From the NCBI RefSeq assembly GCF_900090245.1, contig NZ_FMDN01000005.1, positions 1 through 64,000 of the forward strand: a DNA stretch of 64,000 bases, given 5' to 3'. How positions within the stretch are numbered: position 1 is the stretch's first letter; each line of letters starts with the position of its first letter. Position numbers and translations under genes: made by a program. Source of the stretch: Micromonospora halophytica (GTDB taxonomy: Bacteria > Actinomycetota > Actinomycetes > Mycobacteriales > Micromonosporaceae). This document shows positions 51,993-60,312 of the stretch, piece after piece. Under the pieces are notes generated by a model. That model made no database searches, was not told the DNA's origin, and saw nothing but the letters and a program-made list of their open reading frames with translations.

Positions 51993-53828
51993 GTGACGAC
52001 GAAAGGCGATCCCGCCACCCGGTCCGGCGCGCCCACCGTCGCCGCCCGCACCGGGTCGCCGGACGCCACCGAGGACGCGCCCGGCGCCACCGGGGACGGC
52101 CTTCCGGCCGCGCTGACCGGGCTGCGGGCCGCGATCGGCGCCACCCGGTTCCCACTCACCCTGCCCTCGGCCGAGCCGGCCCGGCGCACCGCCACCGCGC
52201 TCGCCGACCAGCTCGACGACTACCTGCTGCCCCGGCTCGCCCGGCTCGACGCGCCGCTGCTGGTGGTCGTCGGCGGCTCCACCGGAGCGGGCAAGTCGAC
52301 CCTGGTCAACAGCCTGGTCAAGGCACGGGTCAGCGCCGCCGGCGTGCTCCGCCCGACCACCCGCTCCCCCGTGCTGGTCTGCAACCCCGCCGACGCGGCC
52401 TGGTTCCGCCAGGGCGAACTGCTGCCCGGCCTCACCCGCACCACCGAGCCGGCCGAGGACCCACGCACCCTGCACCTGGTCACCGCGCCCGCGCTCCCAC
52501 CCGGGCTGGCCTTCCTCGACGCCCCCGACATCGACTCGGTGGTCGACGCCAACCGGGCCCTCGCCGGCCAGCTGCTGGCCGCCGCCGACCTCTGGCTCTT
52601 CGTCACCACCGCCGCCCGGTACGCCGACGCCGTCCCGTGGGAGCTGCTGCGCAGCGCCCGGTCCCGGGGCGCCGCGATCGCCCTGGTGCTCGACCGGGTG
52701 CCGCCGGAGGCCGCCGACGAGATCGCCGCCCACCTGTCGGAGATGCTCGCCGCCCAGGAACTCGACACCGCGCCGCTCTTCGTCCTCCCCGAGACCTGGG
52801 TGGACGGTCAGGGGCTGCTGCCCGAGAAGGTCACCGCGCCGCTGAGCGCCTGGTTCGCCCGGCTGGCCGCCGACGCCGAGGCCCGGGCCGCCGTGGTCCG
52901 GCAGACCCTGGACGGCGCGCTCGCCTCGCTGCACCCCACCGTCGAGGTGCTCGCCGAGGCCGCCGACGAGCAGGCCGCCGCCGCCGACGCGCTCGACGAG
53001 CGGGTCCGCGCGGCGTACCGGGGCGCGCAGCGGACCGTCGAGGAAGGGCTGAAGGACGGCCGGCTGCTCCGTGGCGAGGTGCTGGCCCGCTGGCAGGAGT
53101 TCGTCGGCACCGGCGAGTTCTTCCGGACCGTGGAGGCGCGGATCGGGCGGCTGCGCGACCGGCTGGTCGCCGCGGTGACCGGGCGTCCCGCCACTCCCGC
53201 CGTCGAGCTGCGCCACGCCATCGAGTCGCAGCTGGTCACCCTGCTGCGCGGGGTCGCCGCCGAGGCGGCCGAGAGCGCGTACACCGCCTGGAAGGCCCAC
53301 CCGGCCGGGGCGGCGCTGCTCGCACCGGAGCTGGCCCACCCCTCGGGCGACCTGTCCGAGCGCGCCGAGCGGCTGGTCCGGGACTGGCAGCGCGGGGTGC
53401 TGGAACTGGTCAGGGCGGAGGGAGGTGACCGGCGTTTCGTGGCGCGGACGGCCGCGTACGCGGTCAACGCCACCGGGCTCGCCGTCATGATCGCGGTCTT
53501 CGCCTCCACCGCCTTCATCCCGACCGGCCTGGAGGTGGCCACCGGAGCGGGCACCACCGTCGCCGCGCAGACCGTGCTCCAGGCGATCTTCGGCGACCAG
53601 GCCGTGCGTACCCTGGCCAACAAGGCCCGGGCCGACCTGCTCGACCGGGTCCGCACGCTGCTGGACACCGAGGGCGCGCGCTACCTGGCGCGGACCGACG
53701 AGGCCCGCCCCGGCGCGGACGCCGGTGGACAGCTGCGCCGGGCCGCCGGCCGGGTCGAGGTGGCCCGGCACCGCAGCGGCCTGGCCGACGGCGACGCCGC
53801 CGCCCTGCCCGCGGGGGACCGCCGGTGA
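51993..53828 (+). CDS. Dynamin-like GTPase A
   Basis: A 611-residue protein. Its G domain has the P-loop GGSTGAGKSTLVNSLV (about 90), switch LRPTTRSP and FLDAPDIDSV (G3 DxxD/G-like), with VLDRVPP in the G4 position. A helical region follows to about 480, and a hydrophobic segment at about 485-535 (AAYAVNATGLAVMIAVFASTAFIP) could insert in membrane. Similar proteins are often mis-annotated as ABC transporters. The GTG at 51993 has TTTAG directly upstream, suggesting a leaderless message. The stop overlaps the next GTPase start. Confidence 0.75.
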   Translation: MTTKGDPATRSGAPTVAARTGSPDATEDAPGATGDGLPAALTGLRAAIGATRFPLTLPSAEPARRTATALADQLDDYLLPRLARLDAPLLVVVGGSTGAGKSTLVNSLVKARVSAAGVLRPTTRSPVLVCNPADAAWFRQGELLPGLTRTTEPAEDPRTLHLVTAPALPPGLAFLDAPDIDSVVDANRALAGQLLAAADLWLFVTTAARYADAVPWELLRSARSRGAAIALVLDRVPPEAADEIAAHLSEMLAAQELDTAPLFVLPETWVDGQGLLPEKVTAPLSAWFARLAADAEARAAVVRQTLDGALASLHPTVEVLAEAADEQAAAADALDERVRAAYRGAQRTVEEGLKDGRLLRGEVLARWQEFVGTGEFFRTVEARIGRLRDRLVAAVTGRPATPAVELRHAIESQLVTLLRGVAAEAAESAYTAWKAHPAGAALLAPELAHPSGDLSERAERLVRDWQRGVLELVRAEGGDRRFVARTAAYAVNATGLAVMIAVFASTAFIPTGLEVATGAGTTVAAQTVLQAIFGDQAVRTLANKARADLLDRVRTLLDTEGARYLARTDEARPGADAGGQLRRAAGRVEVARHRSGLADGDAAALPAGDRR

Positions 53829-55507
53829 CGGGCATCGTCGGCCGGATGCGCGAGGCGTTCCGGGGCGATCAGCGGGTGGACGCCGACACCCTGGTCGCCC
53901 GCCTCGACGCGGTACGCCGGTTCCTCGACGCGGTGGACGGCCAGGTCCCCGACTCCCGGCTGGTCACCGCGCACACCCTGGTGGAGCGGGCCGGCACCCG
54001 GCTGTCGCTGTCCCGGGAGCACACCGTGGTGGCGCTCGCCGGCGCCACCGGCAGCGGCAAGTCCAGCCTGTTCAACGCCCTGGCCCGGCTGGACCTCTCC
54101 CCCGTCGGGGTACGCCGGCCCACCACCGGCGTGGCGCACGCCTGCGTCTGGGGGCCGCTGGACGGCGCGAACCGGCTCCTCGACTGGGTCGGCGTGCTGC
54201 CCCGGCACCGGTTCGTCCGGGAGAGCGCGCTGGACGCCGACGACGAGTCCGGGCTGCACGGCCTGGTCCTGCTCGACCTGCCCGACTTCGACTCGGTGCA
54301 GCGGTCCCACCGGCTGGAGGTGGACCGGCTGCTCGGCCTGGTCGACCTGGTGGTCTGGGTGGTCGACCCGCAGAAGTACGCCGACCGCGTGATCCACACC
54401 AGCTACCTGCGCGAGTTCCACCGGCACTCCGACGTCACCCTGGTCGTGCTCAACCAGGCCGACCGGCTCCCCGCCGCCGAGCTGCCCCGGGTCCTCGCCG
54501 ACCTGCGCCGGCTGCTCGACGCCGACGGGCTGGACGGCGTGCCGCTGCTGTCGACGTACGCGGTGGAACCGGCCGGCATCGTCGGGCTGCGGCAGGCGCT
54601 GGAGGGTACGGTCGCCGAACGCCAGGCCGCCCTGCGTCGGCTCTCCGGCGACGTCGACACCGTCGTCGCCACGATGGGCGAGCTGGTCACCGCCGAGGCG
54701 CCGAAGGACGCGCCGGACGAGGCGACGGTCCGCTCGCTGGACCGGGCGCTGGCCGGCGCGGCCGGCGTGCCGGCGGTGGCGGAGGCGGTCGAGGGGGCGT
54801 ACCGGCACCGGGCCGGCGGCGCGACCGGCTGGCCGCTGGTGCGCGGCTGGCGGAAGCTGCGCCCGGACCCGTTGCGCCGGCTGCACCTGCCCGGCCCGGC
54901 GACGGACACCGACCAGCCGGAGGAGAGCCTGGTCGCGGCGACCTCGGTGCCCGACCCGACGGCCGCCCAGCGGTCCGCCCTCGGGCTGGCGATCCGGTCG
55001 GTCGCCGACCGCTCCGCCGAGGGCCTTCCCGCCCCCTGGCCGGAGGCGGTCACCACGGCCGCCCGTTCCCGCCTCGGCGACCTGCCGGACGCGTTGGACC
55101 GCGCGGTGGCCGGCACCGACCTCGGGATGGACCGCCGGCCGGTGTGGTGGCGGATCGTCGGCGGCCTGCAATGGCTGGTCACCCTCGCGGCGGTGGCCGG
55201 GTTCGGCTGGCTGGTGCTCGGCTACGCGCTGCGCGCGCTCGGGCTGCCCGCACTCGACCACCCGATGGTGGGCGAGGCGCCGCTGCCGACCCTGCTGCTC
55301 CTCGGCGGCCTGCTCGCCGGCCTGCTGGTCGCCGCGGCCACCCGACCGGTGGTCCGTTGGGCGGCCCGGCGGGCCCGGCAGCGGGCCGAGAAGCGGCTGA
55401 CCGCCACGGTGGCCACGGTCGGCGCGGAGTACGTCGTCACCCCGGTCCGGGCCGTCCTGGACCGGTACGGGCAGGCCCGGGCGGCGTTGCGCGACGCCGG
55501 CCGGTGA
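53825..55507 (+). CDS. Dynamin-like GTPase B
   Basis: A 560-residue partner GTPase: P-loop GATGSGKSSLFNAL (about 72), VRRPTTGVAHA, LLDLPDFDSV and VLNQADRLP (the G4 NQxD motif). A middle helical region and a C-terminal pair of TM helices (LVTLAAVAGFGWLVLGYAL, LLLLGGLLAGLLVAAATRP) follow, then a basic helix. The 4-base GTGA overlap with GTPase A indicates fixed stoichiometry, as in other heteromeric bacterial dynamins. Role in membrane remodelling is inferred from the fold and pairing. Confidence 0.75.
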   Translation: MTGIVGRMREAFRGDQRVDADTLVARLDAVRRFLDAVDGQVPDSRLVTAHTLVERAGTRLSLSREHTVVALAGATGSGKSSLFNALARLDLSPVGVRRPTTGVAHACVWGPLDGANRLLDWVGVLPRHRFVRESALDADDESGLHGLVLLDLPDFDSVQRSHRLEVDRLLGLVDLVVWVVDPQKYADRVIHTSYLREFHRHSDVTLVVLNQADRLPAAELPRVLADLRRLLDADGLDGVPLLSTYAVEPAGIVGLRQALEGTVAERQAALRRLSGDVDTVVATMGELVTAEAPKDAPDEATVRSLDRALAGAAGVPAVAEAVEGAYRHRAGGATGWPLVRGWRKLRPDPLRRLHLPGPATDTDQPEESLVAATSVPDPTAAQRSALGLAIRSVADRSAEGLPAPWPEAVTTAARSRLGDLPDALDRAVAGTDLGMDRRPVWWRIVGGLQWLVTLAAVAGFGWLVLGYALRALGLPALDHPMVGEAPLPTLLLLGGLLAGLLVAAATRPVVRWAARRARQRAEKRLTATVATVGAEYVVTPVRAVLDRYGQARAALRDAGR

Positions 55508-55548
55508 CGCCGGAGGCCGGTGGGCCCCGGTCGGCGTAGGGTCGGTGC

Positions 55549-56775
55549 ATGGCCACGCCACAGACCCCCTACGACGCGGTGCTGCACGCCGCCCGGGACG
55601 TGACCCGACTCGACTGCGCCCTCGACGCCGAGATGCTCGGCACCGCCCTGCTGGGCAGCGTCTACGCGATCGCCGAGACGGACCGGGAGACCGCCGTCCG
55701 CGAGTTCGTCGCCGGCTTCCTGACCGCCACGTCCCGCCGCCGGACGGCCGCCGCGACCACCATCCGCTCGGTCTTCGCCGCGCTGGTGCCGGACGCCGAG
55801 GGCGCCGCGAAGGTACGCCCCGGCACCCGAGCCCCGGCCTGGTCCGGCCTGCTCGGCCGGGTCCACCTCACCGGCACCTGGTCGTACGGCGACGTGTACG
55901 GCGACCAGACCTCCTACCTGGCCACCTTCGCGTACGACGACGAGGCCGGTGGTCCCGAGCACGCCCTGGTGGCGCTGGTCGACCACAACATCGGCATCAC
56001 CAAGGACGTCTTCGTCGGCGGCCCCGCCGAACGGATCCTCGACCAGGTCCGGCAGATGTGCGCCTCCGACGACCTGACCTGGTTCCGCGAGGAGGACCCG
56101 GCCCGGATGCACGGGGAGGTGAGCCGCCACCTGGCCGTCACCGACGACCTCGGGGAGCTGCCCGCCGAGGGCTCCCTCGCCACCGACCGGGCGCTGGTCG
56201 GGGCGCGGCTGGCGCTGCTGCCCGGCCCGTCCCCCGACACCGCCGGCTGGGGTGCCGAACCGCTCACCGGCGAGGAGCGCACCGCGCTGGTCCGGGCCTT
56301 CCTCGCCGCCCCGGAGGCGGCCCGGTTCGGGCTGGACGCGCTGGACGGTGACGCCGAGCTGGCCTCGCTGCACTTCTGCCTGGGCCTGCTCTTCGACCAC
56401 GCGGCGAGCTTCCCCGACGCCGATCCGCTGCGCTGGAGCCCGGCCGTGGCCGGCCTGTTCCTGCTGGACTGGGTGCACCGGCGGGCCGTGCTGGACATGG
56501 ACGACGCGGCGATGCTGCCCCGGGTGCTGCGGGCCTGGGCGGCGTACGCGGCCCGGCGGCGAGGACTGCCGGAGCAGGCGGCCACCCGGACCGACGAGGC
56601 GATCGAGGAGCTGGTGCCGGAGTTCGCCCGGCTCTACTCCACGGGCGAGCGGCGCAGCCCGGCCACGGCCGCCGTGGCCCAGCTGATGGCCGACGGTGTC
56701 GACCCGGACGACCCGGCCGCCCTGGACGCCTGGTTCCAGGCCAACCGCCGGCACCTGACCGACGACACCCCCTGA
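55549..56775 (+). CDS. Conserved actinobacterial hypothetical protein
   Basis: A 408-residue soluble protein: LDCALDAEMLGTALLGSVYAI, TWSYGDVYGDQTSYLATFAYD, LVALVDHNIGITKDVFVGGP, and a helical C-terminal half (LHFCLGLLFDHAASFPD, LFLLDWVHRRAVLDMDDAAML). No catalytic motif is recognised. It follows the GTPase pair by 41 bases, so it is probably in the same operon and could be an accessory factor. A strong terminator follows. Confidence 0.75.
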   Translation: MATPQTPYDAVLHAARDVTRLDCALDAEMLGTALLGSVYAIAETDRETAVREFVAGFLTATSRRRTAAATTIRSVFAALVPDAEGAAKVRPGTRAPAWSGLLGRVHLTGTWSYGDVYGDQTSYLATFAYDDEAGGPEHALVALVDHNIGITKDVFVGGPAERILDQVRQMCASDDLTWFREEDPARMHGEVSRHLAVTDDLGELPAEGSLATDRALVGARLALLPGPSPDTAGWGAEPLTGEERTALVRAFLAAPEAARFGLDALDGDAELASLHFCLGLLFDHAASFPDADPLRWSPAVAGLFLLDWVHRRAVLDMDDAAMLPRVLRAWAAYAARRRGLPEQAATRTDEAIEELVPEFARLYSTGERRSPATAAVAQLMADGVDPDDPAALDAWFQANRRHLTDDTP

Positions 56776-56780
56776 CCGCC

Positions 56781-56820
56781 GGCCCCGGCCCGGGCCCGGC
56801 GGTCAGCCCGGGCCGGGGCC
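56781..56820. terminator. 15-bp bidirectional hairpin terminator
   Basis: GGCCCCGGCCCGGGC and GCCCGGGCCGGGGCC form a perfect 15-bp stem between the converging hypothetical and NAD-kinase-like genes. Confidence 0.8.
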
Positions 56821-56828
56821 GATGGGTG

Positions 56829-57740
56829 TCACGGCTCGACCAGGGTGAGCCGGCCCGGGGCGACGCCGACGTGCACCCGCTGCCCCCAGCGCAGGGCCAG
56901 GCGGTCGGCCTCCAGACCGTCGGCGAAGACCACCAGGCCGTCGGACTCGGCGGTCAGCTCCAGCCGGGCCGCGCCGTCGAGCCGGCCGGAGACCAGCTCC
57001 ACCCCGGTGACCGGGGAGGGCCACGCCTCCCGGACGAACCAGCAGAGCGCCGCCTCCTCCGGGGCGGGTGGGCGCGGCGCACCCGGACGGTCGCGGGCGA
57101 TCGACGCACACCAGCCGGTCGCCCCCGTACCGCTGCCCACGACGACCCCGGAGGAGGAGTGCCGTTCCCGCCGGGCCCGCCCGCCCTCGCCGACGCTGAT
57201 CAGGTAGCGGGCGGACTGGTGCGAGGTGTGTCCGACGTACACCTCGTTGAGGCCGACCAGTTCCTGCCCGTCGTCGAGCGCGGCGCGGACCATGCACCGC
57301 CGCCGGACCGGTGCCGCCCCGGCGGCGACCGCCGGGAGCAGGGCCGGGACCTGGGCGGCGGCGCACCGGACCAGCACGCCCGCGTTGCGGCCCGGCTCCG
57401 GGTCGACTCCGATCACCGGCTGGCCGGCGAGGTACTTCGCGACGTTGGCGACCAGCCCGTCGGGGCCGACGGCGACCACGACGTCCTCCGGGCCGAAGAG
57501 GAAGCGGGGCAGGTCGTCCCGGTCCACCGCGCCGCGCCGCCAGTCGGCCGGAACGGCGGCGGCCACCGTGGTCAGTGCCGCCTGGAGCGCCTCGTGCCGG
57601 TCGACCACCTCGGCGAGGTCCCGCCCCCGTTCGCGCAGGTACCACTCGGCGGCGGCCCGGGTGCCGTGCAGCGCCAGCAGCTCCTCCAGCTCGCTGCGGC
57701 GGCGCACCACGACGACCCGGGGGGTCAGCGTCGCGCTCAC
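56829..57740 (-). CDS. NAD(P)-kinase-like protein
   Basis: A 303-residue protein. Its middle reads as an NAD-kinase core: VVVAVGPDGLVANVAKYL stands in place of the GGDG-T motif, LNEVYVGHTS in place of the NE/D signature, and SSGVVVGSGTGATGW resembles the TPTGST loop. The GGDGT Asp is present as GPDG, but neighbouring residues are changed, so it may bind NAD(P) or another dinucleotide without normal kinase activity. The N-terminus (ELEELLALHGTRAAAEWYLRE) is extra. It overlaps the SPFH gene stop and start by 4 bases, so the two are co-translated. Confidence 0.75.
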   Translation of the reverse strand: MSATLTPRVVVVRRRSELEELLALHGTRAAAEWYLRERGRDLAEVVDRHEALQAALTTVAAAVPADWRRGAVDRDDLPRFLFGPEDVVVAVGPDGLVANVAKYLAGQPVIGVDPEPGRNAGVLVRCAAAQVPALLPAVAAGAAPVRRRCMVRAALDDGQELVGLNEVYVGHTSHQSARYLISVGEGGRARRERHSSSGVVVGSGTGATGWCASIARDRPGAPRPPAPEEAALCWFVREAWPSPVTGVELVSGRLDGAARLELTAESDGLVVFADGLEADRLALRWGQRVHVGVAPGRLTLVEP

Positions 57741-58846
57741 CGGCCCGCCGACGGGGCCGGGCCGGCGAGCCGGCCGAGCAGGTCGGAGAGCAGGTCGGGG
57801 GTCACCGTGAGTTGACCGATCTGCGGGAGCCGGCCGGCCAGCTCCCGCATGGTCAGCGCGCGCAGCACCTCCGGCGGCAGTTCGGCGTACGCGGCCAGCT
57901 TCGCCGCCTCCGCCTCGGCCTCGGCCGCGCCGACGGCGCGTACGGTGTCGGCCTTGGCGGCGGCCAGCGCCCGCTCCTTGTCGGCGGCGCCGGCGGCCAG
58001 CAGGCGCTCCTTCTCGGCCTCGGCGGTGGCGAGCACCCGGGCCCGCTCGGCGGCCGCCGCGTTGGCGACCTTCTCGCGGTCGGCCTTGCCGTGCGCGGTG
58101 GCCAGTTCGGCGGCGGCGTCCAGCTCGGCCCGGCGGCGGGTGTTCGCACCGTGCTGCTCGACGAGCTGCTGTTCGCGGCGGGCCAGCTCGATCTTGTTCT
58201 GGAGTTCGTTCTCGGCGATGGAGCGTTCCTGCTCGACCGCCTGGGCGCGCCGGGCGTAGGTGGCCCGGTCGGCCTGCACCTGTACCGCCTCCCGGGTGGG
58301 CGTCTGGAGCGCCCGTTCCAGCTCGGGCTCGGGACGCACGGCCACCACCCGGGCGCTGACCACGGTCACCCCGACGTCGGCGAGGCGGGGCTCGTCACGC
58401 AGCGCGGCGGAGACCGCCTCGCGGACCGGCGCGATGGTGGTGAGCGCCTCGGCCAGCGGCACCCGGGCGAGCAGGTCGAGGGCGGGCTGCTGGGCCAGCT
58501 CGGCGAGGAGCGTGGCGACCTGGTCGAGGGGCCGCGACCGGGCCCGCCCGGTGCGCGGGTCGACGGAGAAGTCGAGCCGGCCGGCGGCCAGCGCCGGATC
58601 GGCCACCCGGTAGGTGACGGTGGCCTGGACGGTGATGTCGGCGAAGTCGCCGGTGCGGGCGTGGAACAGCAACGGCAGCTCCCGGTCGTCGACCGGCACC
58701 TCGCTGAGGACCGCGTTGAGCGGGCGGTACCAGAAGGAGAGCCCGACGCCCTCCCGGCGGACCCGGCCGCCCACGGTCAGCCGCACCCAGCTCGTCGGGG
58801 TGCCGCGCAGGTGGCGCAGGAAGAGTCGCTTCGTCACGTCGGCCAT
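57737..58846 (-). CDS. SPFH/band 7 domain protein
   Basis: A 369-residue protein. The N-terminal beta domain (SWVRLTVGGRVRREGVGLSFWYRP, FADITVQATVTYRVADP) and the SPFH helix/strand core (APVREAVSAALRDEPRLADVGVTVVSARVVAVRPEPE) are followed by a long charged helix with REQ, EAEKERLLAAGAADKERAL and EAEAEAAKLAAY repeats. There is no N-terminal TM, unlike flotillins, so association with membrane would be peripheral. ATG 58846 has GGGGAGG. It is divergent from the Nudix regulator and overlaps the NAD-kinase-like gene. Confidence 0.85.
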   Translation of the reverse strand: MADVTKRLFLRHLRGTPTSWVRLTVGGRVRREGVGLSFWYRPLNAVLSEVPVDDRELPLLFHARTGDFADITVQATVTYRVADPALAAGRLDFSVDPRTGRARSRPLDQVATLLAELAQQPALDLLARVPLAEALTTIAPVREAVSAALRDEPRLADVGVTVVSARVVAVRPEPELERALQTPTREAVQVQADRATYARRAQAVEQERSIAENELQNKIELARREQQLVEQHGANTRRRAELDAAAELATAHGKADREKVANAAAAERARVLATAEAEKERLLAAGAADKERALAAAKADTVRAVGAAEAEAEAAKLAAYAELPPEVLRALTMRELAGRLPQIGQLTVTPDLLSDLLGRLAGPAPSAGR

Positions 58847-58875
58847 GGTGTTCCTCCCCATTTTTTCGTCGCCAC

Positions 58876-58904
58876 GACGATAAACACTCTGCTAGGTTAT
58901 CGTC
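58876..58904. promoter_or_regulatory. Inverted repeat operator between the Nudix and SPFH genes
   Basis: GACGATAA (58876-58883) and TTATCGTC (58897-58904) form a perfect 8-bp inverted repeat around a 13-base spacer. It lies in the 75-bp divergent gap and is the best candidate binding site for the NrtR-like protein. Confidence 0.7.
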
Positions 58905-58921
58905 AAGGTGGTGATAAAAAC

Positions 58922-59608
58922 GTGGCCGAATACCCGTCCTTCGCGGTGACCGTCGACCTGGTGGTGCTGACCGTCCGCGCCGACGCGCTGCACCTGCTGC
59001 TCGTCCGTCGGGGCGTGCCGCCGTACGAGGGGTGCTGGGCGCTGCCCGGCGGATTCGTCGGCATCGACGAAGACCTGCCCGACGCCGCCGTACGCGAGCT
59101 GGCCGAGGAGACCGGGCTACCCGAGCCGGTCGGGCACCTGGAACAGCTCGGCACGTACGGCCGGCCGGACCGGGACCCGCGCGGGCGGGTGGTCACCGTG
59201 GCCTGGCTGGCACTGCTGCCCGACCTGCCCACCCCGGTGGCCGGCTCCGACGCCGCCTCGGCCGACTGGGTGCCGGTCTCCCGGCTCACCCCCGGCCAGC
59301 TCGCCTTCGACCACGACCGGATCGTCGCCGACGGCCTCGAACGGGCCCGGGCGAAGCTGGAGTACACCCCGCTGGCCGCCGCGTTCTGCCCGGCCGAGTT
59401 CACCGTGGCGCAGCTGCGCGCGGTCTACGAGACGGTCTGGGGCACCCGACTGGACCCCCGCAACTTCCACCGCAAGGTCACCGGCACCCCCGGCTTCGTC
59501 GAGCCGGTCGGCCGCTCCACCGAGGGCGAGCGAGGCCGGCCGGCCCAGCTGTTCGGCCGGGGCCCCGCCACCCTCCTGCACCCGCCGATGCTCCGCCCCG
59601 ACCGCTGA
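58922..59608 (+). CDS. NrtR-like Nudix-domain transcriptional regulator
   Basis: A 228-residue protein. The Nudix domain (1-145) has YEGCWALPGGFVGIDEDLPDAAVRELAEETG, and the box is close to GX5EX7REUXEE. A winged-helix C-terminus follows (FTVAQLRAVYETVWGTRLDPRNFHRKV), as in NrtR regulators that sense ADP-ribose or NAD derivatives. The ending is FGRGPATLLHPPM. GTG 58922 is preceded by a GGTGGTG stretch. Divergent from SPFH and NAD-kinase-like genes, so those are its likely targets. Confidence 0.88.
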   Translation: MAEYPSFAVTVDLVVLTVRADALHLLLVRRGVPPYEGCWALPGGFVGIDEDLPDAAVRELAEETGLPEPVGHLEQLGTYGRPDRDPRGRVVTVAWLALLPDLPTPVAGSDAASADWVPVSRLTPGQLAFDHDRIVADGLERARAKLEYTPLAAAFCPAEFTVAQLRAVYETVWGTRLDPRNFHRKVTGTPGFVEPVGRSTEGERGRPAQLFGRGPATLLHPPMLRPDR

Positions 59609-59619
59609 CCCGCCCCCTC

Positions 59620-60147
59620 TCAGGAGAGAGCCGCGAAGACCAGACCAGCCACGGCGGCGCCGACGACCCCGCCGACCACGACCTGCGGCGCTGTGTGGTC
59701 GCGCAGCCGTACCCGGGACCAGCCGGCCAGGGCCGGCAGCGGCGCGACGGCCAGCAGCCGGGGGCCGAAGGTGAGCACCAGCACCACCACCACGCCGGCC
59801 GCCACCGCGGTGTGGATCGACATCTTCCACCAGTGACTGACGGCAACCGCCACCACCAGGCCGACCACCCCGGCCGCGACCAGGGCCAGGACCGGGCGCG
59901 GCGCGCCGAGCGCCGCGAGCAGCGCCAGGCCGGCCGCCGCCGAGGCCAGACCGAAGAGCAGAGGTACCCGCCGCTGCTCGCGTACCCCCACATGGTGGTC
60001 GGTGAGCCGCCCGCGCCGCACCCCGCCGAGGATGTACGCGAACGGGATGCCGCTGGCGAAGAGGGTGGCGAGCAGTCCCCAGGCCAGCCCGTACGCGCCG
60101 CCGGCGGCCTGCCAGCCGACCACCAGGGTCAGCACGCTCACCAGCAC
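59620..60147 (-). CDS. PAP2-family phosphatase-like membrane protein
   Basis: At least 175 residues with five or six helices: VLTLVVGWQAAGGAYGLAWGLLATLF, WWKMSIHTAVAAG and RVRLRDHTAPQVVVGGVVG. The SIH and DHT-QV-G pieces correspond to the PAP2 phosphatase motifs 2 and 3, with motif 1 weak (VSHWWKMS). It may dephosphorylate a lipid pyrophosphate. Coding-like sequence continues upstream (RATRLARLVTELTAPAVLVS) to about 60258, where only a CTG could start; the GTG at 60147 lies inside the first helix. The true start is uncertain. Confidence 0.65.
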   Translation of the reverse strand: MLVSVLTLVVGWQAAGGAYGLAWGLLATLFASGIPFAYILGGVRRGRLTDHHVGVREQRRVPLLFGLASAAAGLALLAALGAPRPVLALVAAGVVGLVVAVAVSHWWKMSIHTAVAAGVVVVLVLTFGPRLLAVAPLPALAGWSRVRLRDHTAPQVVVGGVVGAAVAGLVFAALS

Positions 60148-60312
60148 GGCCGGGGCGGTCAGCTCGGTGACCAGCCGGGCCAGCCGGGTCGCCCGTCCGG
60201 GCGGTACGACGACCGCGGGCGGCCCACCGCCGTCACCGCTTCCGTCGACCCCGCTCAGCGCCCCGTCCCCGATCCGTCCCGACCGGCCCCGCCTCTTGGG
60301 CGTACGAGCCGG

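Noticed and set aside
57311..59608. A 765-codon frame ending with the Nudix protein
   Set aside because: The first 537 codons are antisense to the NAD-kinase-like and SPFH genes. The Nudix protein starts at GTG 58922.
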